64,000 bases of DNA from positions 49,123-113,122 of the forward strand of contig URDU01000006.1 in the NCBI GenBank assembly GCA_900546625.1, written 5' to 3'. Below are positions 18,866-27,748 of this stretch, piece after piece; the first letter of the stretch is position 1, and each line of letters opens with the position of its first letter. The position numbers and the translations under genes are program-made. The notes below the pieces were generated by a model, which searched no databases, had not been told where the DNA came from, and was given only the letters and a program-made list of their open reading frames with translations. The DNA comes from an uncultured Lachnobacterium sp. Lineage in GTDB: Bacteria > Bacillota > Clostridia > Lachnospirales > Lachnospiraceae.

Positions 18866-18888
18866 TAATCTAAACCAGGGAGAAAAAT

Positions 18889-19674
18889 ATGGAGTTTCGA
18901 CCATGCATCGACATTCACAACGGAAAAGTAAAGCAGATTGTCGGTGGTTCATTAAAAGACAGGGGCAACTTTGCCAGTGAGAACTTTGTCTCAGAGCAGG
19001 ACAGCCGGTTTTATGCAGATATGTATAGGAAATCCGGTATAAAGGGCGGCCATATCATTCTGCTCAATTCTGTGGGCAGCGAGTATTATGAGGCCACAAA
19101 GGAACAGGCTGTTATGGCACTCAATGCGTATCCGCAGGGCTTACAGGTAGGTGGCGGCATCACTGCAGACAATGCGATGGAGTTTATAGATGCCGGTGCA
19201 GCAGCAGTTATAGTGACATCCTACGTATTTAAAGACGGCAGGATAAACTATGAAAATCTAAACAGGCTTAAAGATACTGTGGGCAGTGACAGGCTGGTGC
19301 TTGATCTGTCATGCCGCAAAAAGGACGGACAGTATTATATAGTAACTGACCGCTGGCAGAAATTCACGGATGAGGTCGTGACCACAGAGCTTTTGGATAA
19401 GCTGTCCTCATACTGCTGTGAGTTTCTGGTACATGCAGTGGACGTTGAGGGCAGGGTAAACGGCATCGAAAAGGAGCTTGTCGCCATGCTTGGCAGCTGG
19501 GGAAGGATACCGGTCACATATGCAGGCGGGGTATCATCCTTTGATGATTTAAAATGCATCAGACAGCTTGGACAGAACCATCTGAATGTGACGATAGGCA
19601 GTGCTCTTGATTTGTTTGGCGGTGCGATGGAGTACGATAAGGTTATAGCTTTTTGCAGTAATAAGGAGATTTAA
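18889..19674 (+). CDS. hisA: Eukaryote-type phosphoribosylformimino-AICAR-phosphate isomerase
   Basis: Histidine-pathway isomerase (ProFAR to PRFAR) of the HIS6 type known from yeast and plants, not the usual bacterial HisA. It is 261 aa. Telling stretches are [51 protein letters not shown] and ALDLFGG, which follow the yeast HIS6 pattern closely. It starts ATG 18889 behind CAGGGAG. Its stop is directly followed by glnA, fitting because the next pathway step (HisH/HisF) uses glutamine. No other his genes are in the window. Confidence 0.88.
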   Translation: MEFRPCIDIHNGKVKQIVGGSLKDRGNFASENFVSEQDSRFYADMYRKSGIKGGHIILLNSVGSEYYEATKEQAVMALNAYPQGLQVGGGITADNAMEFIDAGAAAVIVTSYVFKDGRINYENLNRLKDTVGSDRLVLDLSCRKKDGQYYIVTDRWQKFTDEVVTTELLDKLSSYCCEFLVHAVDVEGRVNGIEKELVAMLGSWGRIPVTYAGGVSSFDDLKCIRQLGQNHLNVTIGSALDLFGGAMEYDKVIAFCSNKEI

Positions 19675-19675
19675 A

Positions 19676-21007
19676 ATGGCAAAATACACTAAGAATGATA
19701 TTATCCGCATAGTGGATGAGGAGGATATCGAGTTTATCCGTTTACAGTTTACGGATATCTTTGGAACATTAAAAAACGTGGCTATTACAGCCAGCCAGCT
19801 TGAGAAGGCACTCGACAACAGGTGCATGTTCGATGGCTCATCAATAGAGGGCTTTGTGAGGATAGAGGAGTCGGATATGTATCTGCATCCGGATCTTGAC
19901 ACCTTTATGATTTTTCCATGGAGACCACAGCAGGGCAAGGTTGCACGAATCATCTGTGATGTATATATGGCAGACGGCACACCGTTTGAGGGAGACCCGC
20001 GCTATATATTAAAGAAGCAGATTGAAAAGGCAAAGCAGATGGGCTATATGTTTAATGTAGGTCCGGAGTGTGAGTTCTTCCTTTTCCATCTGGATGAGAA
20101 CGGACAGCCTACCACCATCTCACATGAGAGAGCAGGGTACTTTGATTTAGGTCCAAATGACTTGGGAGAAAATGCCAGAAGAGATATGGTTTTAACTCTT
20201 GAGGATATGGATTTTGAGATAGAGGCATCACACCATGAAGTGGCACCTGCACAGCATGAGATTGATTTCAAGTATGAGGAGGCACTTCATACAGCCGACA
20301 ATATCATGACCTTCAAGCTTGCTATAAAGACAATCGCAAAGAGACACGGACTTTTTGCCAGCTTCATGCCAAAGCCAAAGCATGGTGTGAGCGGCTCGGG
20401 AATGCATATCAACATGTCACTCTCAAAGGACGGTGTCAATATATTTGACAATGAGGATGATAAGCTTGGGCTCAGCGAGGAGGCATACCACTTCATAGCA
20501 GGCATCATGAAGCATATGAAGGGTATGACGGTCATCACCAATCCGATTGTCAATTCATATAAGCGCTTTGTGCCGGGCTATGAGGCACCGATTTATATCA
20601 CATGGTCCGCTACAAACAGAAGTCCGCTTATCAGAATCCCGGCAGCAAAAGGCGAGGGAAGGAGAGTTGAGCTTAGAAATCCTGACCCTTCAGCAAATCC
20701 ATATCTGGTGCTGGCACTGTGCCTGGCAGCAGGACTTGACGGCATAAAGAATAAGCTGCAGCCTGACGCAGAGCTTCGTGAGAATGTATTTGAGCTCACA
20801 GAACAGGATAAAAAGAGACTCGGAATTGAATCACTTCCTGCTGATTTGCATGAGGCGGTTGAGTGCCTTAAGACAGATGACTTTATACGCGAGATACTCG
20901 GAGAGCACATCTACAACAAATATATAGAGGCAAAAGAGGCAGAGTGGAACGATTACAGAGCTGCGGTTACCAAATGGGAAATAGATGAATATCTGTACAA
21001 ATTTTAA
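19676..21007 (+). CDS. glnA: Glutamine synthetase, type I
   Basis: Makes glutamine from glutamate, ammonia and ATP; dodecameric and cytoplasmic. It is 443 aa, the size of the GSI-alpha form of Firmicutes. Conserved features: [30 protein letters not shown], the metal/ATP site [11 protein letters not shown], and the ammonia-site region NRSPLIRIP. There is no obvious adenylylation insertion. AAGGAG overlaps the hisA stop. The neighbouring ANTAR regulator suggests control by antitermination. Confidence 0.95.
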   Translation: MAKYTKNDIIRIVDEEDIEFIRLQFTDIFGTLKNVAITASQLEKALDNRCMFDGSSIEGFVRIEESDMYLHPDLDTFMIFPWRPQQGKVARIICDVYMADGTPFEGDPRYILKKQIEKAKQMGYMFNVGPECEFFLFHLDENGQPTTISHERAGYFDLGPNDLGENARRDMVLTLEDMDFEIEASHHEVAPAQHEIDFKYEEALHTADNIMTFKLAIKTIAKRHGLFASFMPKPKHGVSGSGMHINMSLSKDGVNIFDNEDDKLGLSEEAYHFIAGIMKHMKGMTVITNPIVNSYKRFVPGYEAPIYITWSATNRSPLIRIPAAKGEGRRVELRNPDPSANPYLVLALCLAAGLDGIKNKLQPDAELRENVFELTEQDKKRLGIESLPADLHEAVECLKTDDFIREILGEHIYNKYIEAKEAEWNDYRAAVTKWEIDEYLYKF

Positions 21008-21022
21008 AGGATGTAACGGACC

Positions 21023-21574
21023 GTGAATAATATTGTGATAGCATTTCCTAAAAAGGAAGTAGCCAATTCAATCAAAAAAATATTAGCGCAGAGCGGTTAT
21101 ACAGTCACGGCGGTTGCAAATACCGGAGCTTCGGCACTTTCGAGCATGAACGGCCTGAATATGGGTATCATCATATGCGGATACAGATTTTCAGACATGA
21201 TGTACAGTGAGGTATACGAGTATATGCCTAAGGAGTTTCAGATGCTTCTCATAGCGTCGGCAGCGGGGATCATGGAAAAGAATGTGGATAATCTGATGTC
21301 ATTATCCATGCCACTTAAGGTGCATGAGCTCTTGCAGACTGTCGAGATGATGGATTACACGATAACGCGTCGAAGGAAAAAGCTCAGGCAAAGGCCAAAG
21401 GTACGTTCAAATGAAGACCAGGAGATGCTTAACAGTGCAAAGGCTGTACTGATTGAGCGAAATGGATTTTCTGAGGAGGAAGCACACCGGTATATCCAGA
21501 AGCGAAGCATGGATAACGGCACAGGACTTGTTGAAACAGCACAGATGATACTAAGCCTTATGACTGATGTGTAG
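21023..21574 (+). CDS. ANTAR-domain antiterminator with receiver-like N-domain
   Basis: 183 aa. Residues 1-110 form a CheY-like receiver fold that seems to lack the usual acidic pocket and phosphoacceptor pattern. Residues 125-183 are an ANTAR domain (LNSAKAVLIERNGFSEEEAHRYIQK). ANTAR proteins bind two-hairpin RNA targets and prevent termination, often in nitrogen-use operons. It starts with GTG at 21023, 15 bases after glnA, so co-expression and feedback on nitrogen genes is likely. The RNA target was not identified. Confidence 0.85.
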   Translation: MNNIVIAFPKKEVANSIKKILAQSGYTVTAVANTGASALSSMNGLNMGIIICGYRFSDMMYSEVYEYMPKEFQMLLIASAAGIMEKNVDNLMSLSMPLKVHELLQTVEMMDYTITRRRKKLRQRPKVRSNEDQEMLNSAKAVLIERNGFSEEEAHRYIQKRSMDNGTGLVETAQMILSLMTDV

Positions 21575-21728
21575 GGCTTTCGATGTTAAAGGCTTGAACA
21601 GCTATATAAAAATATAATTGCAGGCAGCATAATATTTTATGAAAGAAATAATGATAAAAAACATATTTACACTTGCGTAGTAAAGTGATAAATTAGACTT
21701 ATTGTAAAGTAACAAAGGAGAGATAAAC

Positions 21729-22943
21729 ATGTTTCAGATTAATGATAACTATCAGAAATTACCGGGAAGCTACCTTTTCAGCACAATAGCTAAAAAGGTT
21801 GCTGCTTATCAGGAGGCTAATCCGGATAAAGAAATTATCAGGCTTGGAATCGGCGATGTAACACAGCCGCTTGCACCTGCTATCATCGATGCTATGCACA
21901 AGGCAGTTGATGAGATGGGAAATGCAGCTACATTCCACGGATATGCACCGGACCTTGGATATGAGTTCTTAAGAAAAGCAATTTCAGACAATGACTACAA
22001 GGCAAGAGGCTGCGATATCTCAGCCGATGAGATTTTTGTTTCAGACGGAGCAAAGAGCGATTCAGCCAACATCCAGGAGCTTTTCTCAGCAAACAGCCGT
22101 ATCGCTGTTACAGACCCTGTTTACCCTGTATATGTTGATTCCAATGTCATGGCAGGAAGAACAGGCACATATGATGCTCAGAAAGAGACCTGGAGCAATG
22201 TAATCTATATGCCGTCAACAGCAGATAACGGCTTTGTTCCGGAGCTTCCAAAGGAAGTACCGGATATGATTTATCTGTGTCTGCCAAACAACCCTACAGG
22301 AACAACTCTTACAAAGGATCAGTTACAGGTTTGGGTTGATTACGCAAACAAAAACGGCTCAGTCATCATCTTTGATGCAGCCTATGAGGCATATATCAGC
22401 GAGGCAGATGTGCCACACTCAATCTATGAGTGTAACGGTGCAAAGACATGTGCCATCGAGCTTAGAAGCTTCTCAAAGAACGCAGGCTTTACAGGTGTGC
22501 GTCTTGGATTCACAGTAGTACCTAAGGAGCTTAAGTGCGGTGATGTTTCGCTTCATGCTATGTGGGCACGCCGTCACGGAACCAAGTTCAACGGTGCACC
22601 ATACATCGTGCAGAGAGCAGGCGAGGCAGTTTACTCAGATGCCGGAAAAGCACAGCTTAAGGATCAGGTAGCATACTACATGAACAATGCAAAGACAATA
22701 AAGACAGGTCTTGCAGAGGCAGGCTTTACAGTTTACGGTGGAGTAAATGCACCATACATCTGGCTCAAGACACCGGATCAGATGACATCATGGGAGTTCT
22801 TCGATTACCTGCTTGAGAATGCCAACGTGGTAGGTACACCTGGCTCAGGCTTTGGACCAAGCGGAGAGGGCTACTTCAGACTGACTGCTTTCGGAAACTA
22901 TGAGAACACAGTAAAGGCACTTGAGAGAATCAAGGCACTGTAA
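21729..22943 (+). CDS. dapL: LL-diaminopimelate aminotransferase
   Basis: Converts tetrahydrodipicolinate directly to LL-diaminopimelate using glutamate, bypassing the succinylase/acetylase steps of lysine and cell-wall synthesis. It is 404 aa. The N-terminus INDNYQKLPGSYLFSTIA and IIRLGIGDVTQPL are characteristic, and the PLP lysine lies in SFSKNAGFTGVRLGF near residue 249. AAAGGAGAG precedes the ATG. The partner genes dapA and dapB lie at 52473-54149, on the other side of the conjugative element. Confidence 0.95.
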   Translation: MFQINDNYQKLPGSYLFSTIAKKVAAYQEANPDKEIIRLGIGDVTQPLAPAIIDAMHKAVDEMGNAATFHGYAPDLGYEFLRKAISDNDYKARGCDISADEIFVSDGAKSDSANIQELFSANSRIAVTDPVYPVYVDSNVMAGRTGTYDAQKETWSNVIYMPSTADNGFVPELPKEVPDMIYLCLPNNPTGTTLTKDQLQVWVDYANKNGSVIIFDAAYEAYISEADVPHSIYECNGAKTCAIELRSFSKNAGFTGVRLGFTVVPKELKCGDVSLHAMWARRHGTKFNGAPYIVQRAGEAVYSDAGKAQLKDQVAYYMNNAKTIKTGLAEAGFTVYGGVNAPYIWLKTPDQMTSWEFFDYLLENANVVGTPGSGFGPSGEGYFRLTAFGNYENTVKALERIKAL

Positions 22944-22960
22944 AATAAATCAGGTCAAAT

Positions 22961-22999
22961 AAAAATACCGTCAGGGAGATGTTCCCTGACGGTATTTTT
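22961..22999. terminator. Bidirectional terminator after dapL
   Basis: A 17-base perfect stem (22961-22977 with 22983-22999, loop GATGT), with A-run and T-run ends on both strands. Before the element inserted it would have served both convergent genes, dapL and typA. Confidence 0.92.
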
Positions 23000-23036
23000 G
23001 TTTTTGAAATTTACATAAAGTGTAATTACTGTATAC

Positions 23037-23052
23037 TTTTTATTATAAAAAC
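23037..23052 (+). repeat. attL-side core repeat
   Basis: TTTTTATTATAAAAAC, identical to 48778-48793. AT-rich targets of this kind suit Tn916-type integrases. Exact crossover bases cannot be fixed without the empty site. Confidence 0.8.
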
Positions 23053-23187
23053 TTACTAAATTTCTGATTATCTTTTCATAAGTTGGTAAATGCCGATATA
23101 TCCCGTATTTTAGGGCTTTATCGGTATTTTCCTTTTGGAAGATACCTTGCATAAGCTAGCATTTACCAGCATGAAAATGCAACCAAA

Positions 23188-23208
23188 AGTAGTAAATGAG
23201 TAGTAAAT
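23188..23208 (+). repeat. Int arm-type (DR2-like) sites, left end
   Basis: Two AGTAGTAAAT words 11 bp apart (23188, 23199), just outside the int stop. The same pair occurs at 48689-48709 in the same orientation. Confidence 0.75.
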
Positions 23209-23221
23209 ATACGCTCCGATA

Positions 23222-24412
23222 TTAACAAGCCAGTCTTTCCAGCTCCGCTTTTGCAGATTGAAATGTACCGTGTGCGTAATAGCCAAGTGTCATGGTTATG
23301 TTAGCGTGTCCCATGAGATATTGCAGAGTATTTGGGTTCATTCCTCTGTTTGCCATATTCGTACAATAAGTATGTCGGAATGAATGTGGTGTGATGTTCG
23401 GTAACTTGTCCGTGTGATACTTGTTATACTTCTTAATCAGTCCTCGCACCATGCCCTCATAGTTTCCTGCAACTTTAGGTAAGCCCTCACGGTTCAAGAA
23501 TAGGAAATTGCTGTAACCACCTACAATCAGCGGTTGTGCCTTTCCTCTGTTCTTTAGTATTCTTTGGATTGCTTGATAAGCCCGTTCTGTCAATGGAAGT
23601 TCCCGTTTTCCGTTTTTGGTCTTTGGCGTTTCAATATAGTAGCCGATTTCGCTATCTTTCAATAACTGGTGGTCTATATTGAGTATTCTGTTCTGCATAT
23701 CAATATGCGTCGTCAATCCGCAAAATTCAGAAATACGAAGTCCCGTTTCCAGCAGAAGCACAACCTCATCATAATACTTACTGTAAATCTTGTCCTTTTC
23801 CATAAAGGCAAGCAGGCGTTCTTCCTGCTCTGGTGTAAGAATAACTTTCTGCTCCGTATCATCTTCCAGAACATCACTTAGCTTAAATTCAAATGGGTTC
23901 TTTCTGATACAGTCGTCTTGTATCGCCATGTAAAATGACGCTTTCAAGGAACGCTTATAGTTATCAATCGTTTTATAGGCATATCCTTTTTCATTCATTC
24001 TGATAGCCCATTCCTTAGCGTCCGACTGTTTAACCGTATCAATCGCCCTCATACCCAATGGGTCATTTTTCAGAGCGTTCATAAGATACTGTCGTCCCTT
24101 TTCGGTAGCCCTCTTGATGTTCTTTCTTTGGCTGTTCTTCTTCTCGTAAAGCTGGCAGACTGTCATTTTACCGCCGACTGTGTCGATACCGTCATTAAGG
24201 TCTTTTTTTATCTGTGCTTCTTTTTCCCTTAACGATATATCATCACGCTTTCCAGCAGGTGTCTTGTCTGTCGGTACAAGTTTCCAAGAATAGATAAATT
24301 GTGGCTTTCCGTATATATCGGTATATTTATAAACGTATCTTCCGTCTTTTCGCTGGCTCTCTCCATTACGCAAATTGCGATTTTTACTGTCTTTTCGTTT
24401 TACATTAGACAT
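23222..24412 (-). CDS. int: Tn916-type tyrosine recombinase (integrase)
   Basis: 396 aa. It excises and integrates the element. It has an N-terminal arm-binding domain (AP2-like, RDGRYVYKYTDIYGKPQF), a SAM-like core-binding domain (about 85-170) and a C-terminal catalytic domain with the Arg in LLLETGLRISEFCGL, the HSFRHTYCTN box, GHANITMTLGYYAH and the nucleophilic Tyr in that last segment. It is close to Tn916 Int in layout and length. The small xis gene lies immediately upstream. Confidence 0.95.
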   Translation of the reverse strand: MSNVKRKDSKNRNLRNGESQRKDGRYVYKYTDIYGKPQFIYSWKLVPTDKTPAGKRDDISLREKEAQIKKDLNDGIDTVGGKMTVCQLYEKKNSQRKNIKRATEKGRQYLMNALKNDPLGMRAIDTVKQSDAKEWAIRMNEKGYAYKTIDNYKRSLKASFYMAIQDDCIRKNPFEFKLSDVLEDDTEQKVILTPEQEERLLAFMEKDKIYSKYYDEVVLLLETGLRISEFCGLTTHIDMQNRILNIDHQLLKDSEIGYYIETPKTKNGKRELPLTERAYQAIQRILKNRGKAQPLIVGGYSNFLFLNREGLPKVAGNYEGMVRGLIKKYNKYHTDKLPNITPHSFRHTYCTNMANRGMNPNTLQYLMGHANITMTLGYYAHGTFQSAKAELERLAC

Positions 24413-24490
24413 AGTGTAAAGCTCCTTTCCGTCATGGAATGAGCCGTGATACGCTATACCTTATTATACCATATCTACGGCTCAATGACA

Positions 24491-24694
24491 TTAGATTTCG
24501 TCCAATGTATCTATGATTTTTTCAAATTGTTTTCGCTTTATCTGAATACGATTACCGTTCACGATAACCCAGCCAGCGTCAATATTTTCTTCGGCTAATT
24601 TACGCAATTTCTTTTCGCCAATGCGGAAGTATTTGGACGCTTCTTCAATCGTCAGCGTATATTTTTCCCAGATAGGCACATCAGTATTGTTCAT
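24491..24694 (-). CDS. xis: Excisionase (Tn916 Xis type)
   Basis: 67-aa basic protein with a winged-helix DNA-binding fold ([22 protein letters not shown]) and a C-terminal recognition part ([16 protein letters not shown]). Xis bends the ends and directs Int to excision. Stop to Int start is about 80 bases. AAAGGGGGTG precedes its ATG on the minus strand. Confidence 0.93.
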   Translation of the reverse strand: MNNTDVPIWEKYTLTIEEASKYFRIGEKKLRKLAEENIDAGWVIVNGNRIQIKRKQFEKIIDTLDEI

Positions 24695-25068
24695 AATCTA
24701 TGCACCCCCTTTACTGTGTGTCATTTTTTACAAGCAGGCAGACGGCTTTGGAAAGCTCCGTTAGTATCTCAACTATTCCCATTCTTGTGGGCAGAACCGC
24801 ACCATGCGGACGTATCATTATTCTGTGAGGGTAGGTCGTGGCAGAGCGACTTTTCCAACGGTCGCTCTCGGATCACTGCGTGGGTCGCTCGCTTTCTTTT
24901 GGAAAGGTCGTGGCGTACAGTCCCCGTGGCTTGCTACCTCACAAACGTATCTGTCTGCTTTATTCAGTTGTCAAAGAGCTGTGGCGAAAGCGTGTTGCTT
25001 TCATGTGAAAGCAGTGGCAGAGCAGGAAAGAGGGGATTAAACAAATCATACTCTGCGGTTACTGCTTG
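24695..25068. other. Hairpin-rich spacer between xis and Orf8-type gene
   Basis: About 370 bases with no convincing gene. Perfect hairpins occur: AGAGCGAC (24843-24850) with GTCGCTCT (24861-24868), and TGCTTTCA with TGAAAGCA near 24991-25008. Plus-strand open frames exist (for example 24804-25040), but no ribosome site or recognisable family supports them. The xis promoter is probably here. Confidence 0.45.
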
Positions 25069-25317
25069 TTATTTTTCTTCGATTTCTAAGGTAATATCAA
25101 ACCCTAAAATCATTTTAATAAGTGCTTCTCTAATAAGTCCTTTTAGCTCCATATCTACAACAATATAAACATTGCCGTATTCATCATAGAGTGGACGCAA
25201 ACAGCACTTTGATATGTACGGGTCATAAAATGCCAGTATCTTCTCAATCGCTTTTTCGTCCCCGTCCATAGCCTGCGAAAGCAAATAGTAGGACGGCTTC
25301 TTAAATGTTTGCTTCAT
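25069..25317 (-). CDS. Tn916 Orf8-type helix-turn-helix protein
   Basis: 82 aa, beginning MKQTFKKPSYYLLSQAMDG, with an acidic C-terminal half (GLIREALIKMILGFDITLEIEE). It sits between the sigma-like gene and xis, as Orf8 does in Tn916, where this pair positively controls excision and transfer. The upstream sigma-like gene ends two bases before its start. Confidence 0.75.
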   Translation of the reverse strand: MKQTFKKPSYYLLSQAMDGDEKAIEKILAFYDPYISKCCLRPLYDEYGNVYIVVDMELKGLIREALIKMILGFDITLEIEEK

Positions 25318-25319
25318 TT

Positions 25320-25739
25320 TTACTGTTTCTCCTTTAGTAATTTTTTCAGAGCTTCTAAAGCATGGTATCTACTTCTAAATGCTCCACTTCTTGTAATGTT
25401 TAAGATGTCTGCTATCTTTGTGTCGCTTAATTCCAAGAAATAATACATTAAAACATTATTACGTTTTCTTTCTGGAAGTTTCTTCAAAGCTTCTGCCAGT
25501 TCATCATCATAAACACGAATGTCATTACCGCATACATTGAAAATCGTGTAGTCTGTTTCGTATTCGTCCCAGACAGCCAAATTTTCCACAACGATTTCTG
25601 GAAACTCACAAAAGAGCGTTTCTTCCTTTTGTCGTCGCTTTAATTTCTTCTGGTAGTCTTTTACGACATGACGGACAACTTTTTTCAAACAGCTTTCAAA
25701 ACGGCATTGAACAGTTTTCTGGAAGTCAGATGGTTTCAT
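25320..25739 (-). CDS. Tn916 Orf7-type sigma-70-like regulator
   Basis: 139 aa. Start ATG 25739 follows GGGGGTGAG; a GTG at 25748 is within that ribosome site and is rejected. The C-terminal region (ELAEALKKLPERKRNNVLMY, then LSDTKIADILNITRSGAF) is a sigma region 4-like HTH. In Tn916 the homologue activates int/xis and, on the circular form, the transfer genes. Confidence 0.85.
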   Translation of the reverse strand: MKPSDFQKTVQCRFESCLKKVVRHVVKDYQKKLKRRQKEETLFCEFPEIVVENLAVWDEYETDYTIFNVCGNDIRVYDDELAEALKKLPERKRNNVLMYYFLELSDTKIADILNITRSGAFRSRYHALEALKKLLKEKQ

Positions 25740-25748
25740 CAATCTCAC

Positions 25749-26255
25749 CCCCTTTCCCGTTATGACATGAAAAGCGTTTATCCCTCTTTCCGCACCATAT
25801 AGGGAATGACAGGTGTGATTTGCTGACTAAATTTACAAAAAAGTTGAAAAAACTTTTTGATAAAACAAAAACAGCCTATTTGAATGTAACTACACAAACA
25901 GGCTGTTATATAAATGCTATTTATATGAATTTTTAACTCATGTAATGAGTATGATGATTGAAGCACTAGACAGAAATAATTATCCAGTTGAGAACGACGT
26001 AGCGTTCTTCTATATGTAATCATGGCATACCCCCCTCAAACCAGAGCTATACCAAAAGAAAAGGACAGCTTTGGTTATATCCAAAACCGTCCCGTTATCG
26101 TTTTTAAGACGTGCAAAAGCATATTATCTAAGAACGGTTTTTTTTATTTACCGTACACGATAATATCTTTCCGAATTATTACTGCATACTATATGCACTT
26201 TTAACACATTCTAAATACATGGCATGAAGTTTAAACTCATGCTAGGTGGTTTAAA
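25749..26255. other. Regulatory gap between Orf7- and Orf9-type genes
   Basis: About 500 AT-rich bases between divergent regulators. It contains a minus-strand terminator (25870-25907) and, near 26088-26142, an AAAACCGT...ACGGTTTT stem followed by eight Ts on the plus strand, which could attenuate transcription into the Orf9-type gene. No supported gene; the minus-strand frame 25778-26023 runs through the terminator. Confidence 0.5.
25861..25907 (-). terminator. Minus-strand terminator upstream of Orf7-type gene
   Basis: AACAGCCTATTTG (25870-25882) pairs with CAAACAGGCTGTT (25895-25907) with one G-T pair; on the minus strand it is followed by TTTTGTTTTA. Confidence 0.75.
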
Positions 26256-26615
26256 ATGAGAAAAAATAAAGAAACACAAACCTTTGATTTCAGACCGTTA
26301 GGACTGGCAATCAGAGAAGCCCGTGAAAAAGCAGGGCTATCCCGTAATGATTTAGGCGATAAGGTATTCTATGGAGAACGCCATATCGCAGATATTGAAA
26401 ATATCGGTTCACACCCAAGTTTTCAATTATTCCATGATTTAGTTACCATGTTCAATATATCGGTTGATGAATATTTCTATCCACCAGAGAAAGTTGAGAA
26501 AAGCACAGCTCGCCGTCAGATAGAAACATCACTTGACTTATTGAGTGATAACGAATTAAAAATCATTCAAGGTACGATTGACGGTATCTTGAACAGCAGG
26601 GAAAGCAAGAAGTAA
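26256..26615 (+). CDS. Tn916 Orf9-type XRE-family repressor
   Basis: 119 aa. The N-terminal HTH_XRE (GLAIREAREKAGLSRNDLGD, then IADIENIGSHPSFQLFHDLV) is followed by a C-terminal dimer-like region (TSLDLLSDNELKIIQGTID). It is the only plus-strand gene of the element, as Orf9 is in Tn916, where it represses the Orf7 control circuit. AGGTGG precedes the ATG at 26256. Confidence 0.88.
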   Translation: MRKNKETQTFDFRPLGLAIREAREKAGLSRNDLGDKVFYGERHIADIENIGSHPSFQLFHDLVTMFNISVDEYFYPPEKVEKSTARRQIETSLDLLSDNELKIIQGTIDGILNSRESKK

Positions 26616-26664
26616 TCAGCTTCTTGTTTTCCCGTTTTTCTTTTAAACAGTATTTCTTTAGCAT

Positions 26665-26698
26665 TTGTTTGCTGATCTGCTCCGCAGGTAGCAAACAA
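26665..26698. terminator. Perfect hairpin between convergent genes
   Basis: TTGTTTGCT (26665-26673) pairs with AGCAAACAA (26690-26698), with an inner CTGC/GCAG stem. It lies between the ends of the Orf9-type gene and the convergent 74-aa gene. The U-run is weak. Confidence 0.5.
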
Positions 26699-26705
26699 TA
26701 TTAGA

Positions 26706-26930
26706 TTAAACCTTTGTCTTTTTCGTAATCTTGTAAATATATTCTTCTGGGGTGGGGCGTTTATTTCCAAAATACTTTTTGAAATTTGCCTGCACCTCTG
26801 GGTCGGTACTATTCATAGCTTCATCAATCGTTGCTTCAATATCAGCCCGAGCATCAGCCAATGATACACCGCCAGCTTTTGCACCAGCTTTTAATGCCTT
26901 TTTTATATCTCGTTTTCTTAGACTTATCAT
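26706..26930 (-). CDS. Small Spo0A C-domain-like or HTH protein
   Basis: 74 aa, basic at the N-terminus ([20 protein letters not shown]). It continues [20 protein letters not shown], then [13 protein letters not shown] and a [11 protein letters not shown] tail. The spacing of the last part resembles short proteins annotated as Spo0A C-terminal-like in Lachnospiraceae, but the DNA-contact helix is not clear. It lies at the end of the ABC block. Function unknown; the coding call itself is fairly good because AGGTTAAAT precedes the start. Confidence 0.45.
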   Translation of the reverse strand: MISLRKRDIKKALKAGAKAGGVSLADARADIEATIDEAMNSTDPEVQANFKKYFGNKRPTPEEYIYKITKKTKV

Positions 26931-27040
26931 ATTTAACCTTTCTTATCATAATTGCAAATTTATAAATTCATCAATATTAAAACTGAAATTCAAATACGCT
27001 ACTAAAATCATTATTCAAGACACAATAAACTTTGCTTTTA

Positions 27041-27748
27041 TTAAATATCCATACGAATTGTTTTGTGTACAATATTACAATAACTTATTATGGAAATTAT
27101 AGCCATAATCCCCCACAAAAAGAGAAAAGGAAAATTAGTATAACTCATAGTAGAAATAACATTTGCTGAACAACTAGCTATAATAATTGCACTGACAATC
27201 GTTGTCTGCACAGACATTTTTATAAATCCTATTTTTGTAGCTACTATACCAACGCATAAAGCGTACACAGAACATAATAATAACTCACTCCATATTTTAA
27301 TGATATTTCCAAAAGAAAAAGTATCGGGAACTAGAGGGAATATGCGTTCACTAATAAAGAAAATTAAAAAAATCAAAGCACTTCCGAGAAGCATACCACC
27401 AATTCCAATAAAAGCTACTAATAATACTTTCGCTTTCAAAAGGGTAGATTTATCAACAGGATAAGTAAACAAAAGTAAATTAAGTTTTCCAGCATACTCT
27501 TTGATGATAAATGTTGAAAACATAACAGAAATTAAAACAGCGTAAGCTACGGTTTGCAAAGCATTTATTAAAGTCCAAATATTTTCATATGTTGAAAATT
27601 CGATAGCGTCCACTTCACCGCCTGCATAAGCAATTAAGGCAAATGTGTATAAAAATCCCAAAATCACTAAAGAGATAATTCCAATGGCTAAAAAATATGT
27701 TTTCAACTGATATTTTTTTGTTTCCAAATGTATCAACTTAAGTATCAA
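27041..27748 (-). CDS. ABC-2 type permease of second transporter
   Basis: 235 aa with about six hydrophobic segments and the short loop KEYAGKLNLLLFTYPVDKSTLLKAK, which resembles bacitracin/lantibiotic-type export permeases. It overlaps the ATPase gene upstream by 11 bases, so the two form one transporter, probably as a homodimer-with-ATPase unit. It is the last gene of the five-gene MarR-controlled block. Substrate unknown. Confidence 0.75.
   Translation of the reverse strand: MILKLIHLETKKYQLKTYFLAIGIISLVILGFLYTFALIAYAGGEVDAIEFSTYENIWTLINALQTVAYAVLISVMFSTFIIKEYAGKLNLLLFTYPVDKSTLLKAKVLLVAFIGIGGMLLGSALIFLIFFISERIFPLVPDTFSFGNIIKIWSELLLCSVYALCVGIVATKIGFIKMSVQTTIVSAIIIASCSANVISTMSYTNFPFLFLWGIMAIISIISYCNIVHKTIRMDI

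Noticed and set aside
18661..18888. ANTAR two-hairpin target upstream of hisA-glnA
   Set aside because: The visible hexaloop (TAAAGC) lacks the required A at 1 and G at 4, and only one such hairpin is seen.
24716..25168. 150-codon plus-strand frame after xis
   Set aside because: It overlaps the Orf8-type gene in antisense, has no ribosome site, and its composition (R, S, W-rich) looks non-coding.
25778..26023. 81-codon minus-strand frame in the Orf7/Orf9 gap
   Set aside because: It runs through a strong terminator hairpin and has no recognisable domain.
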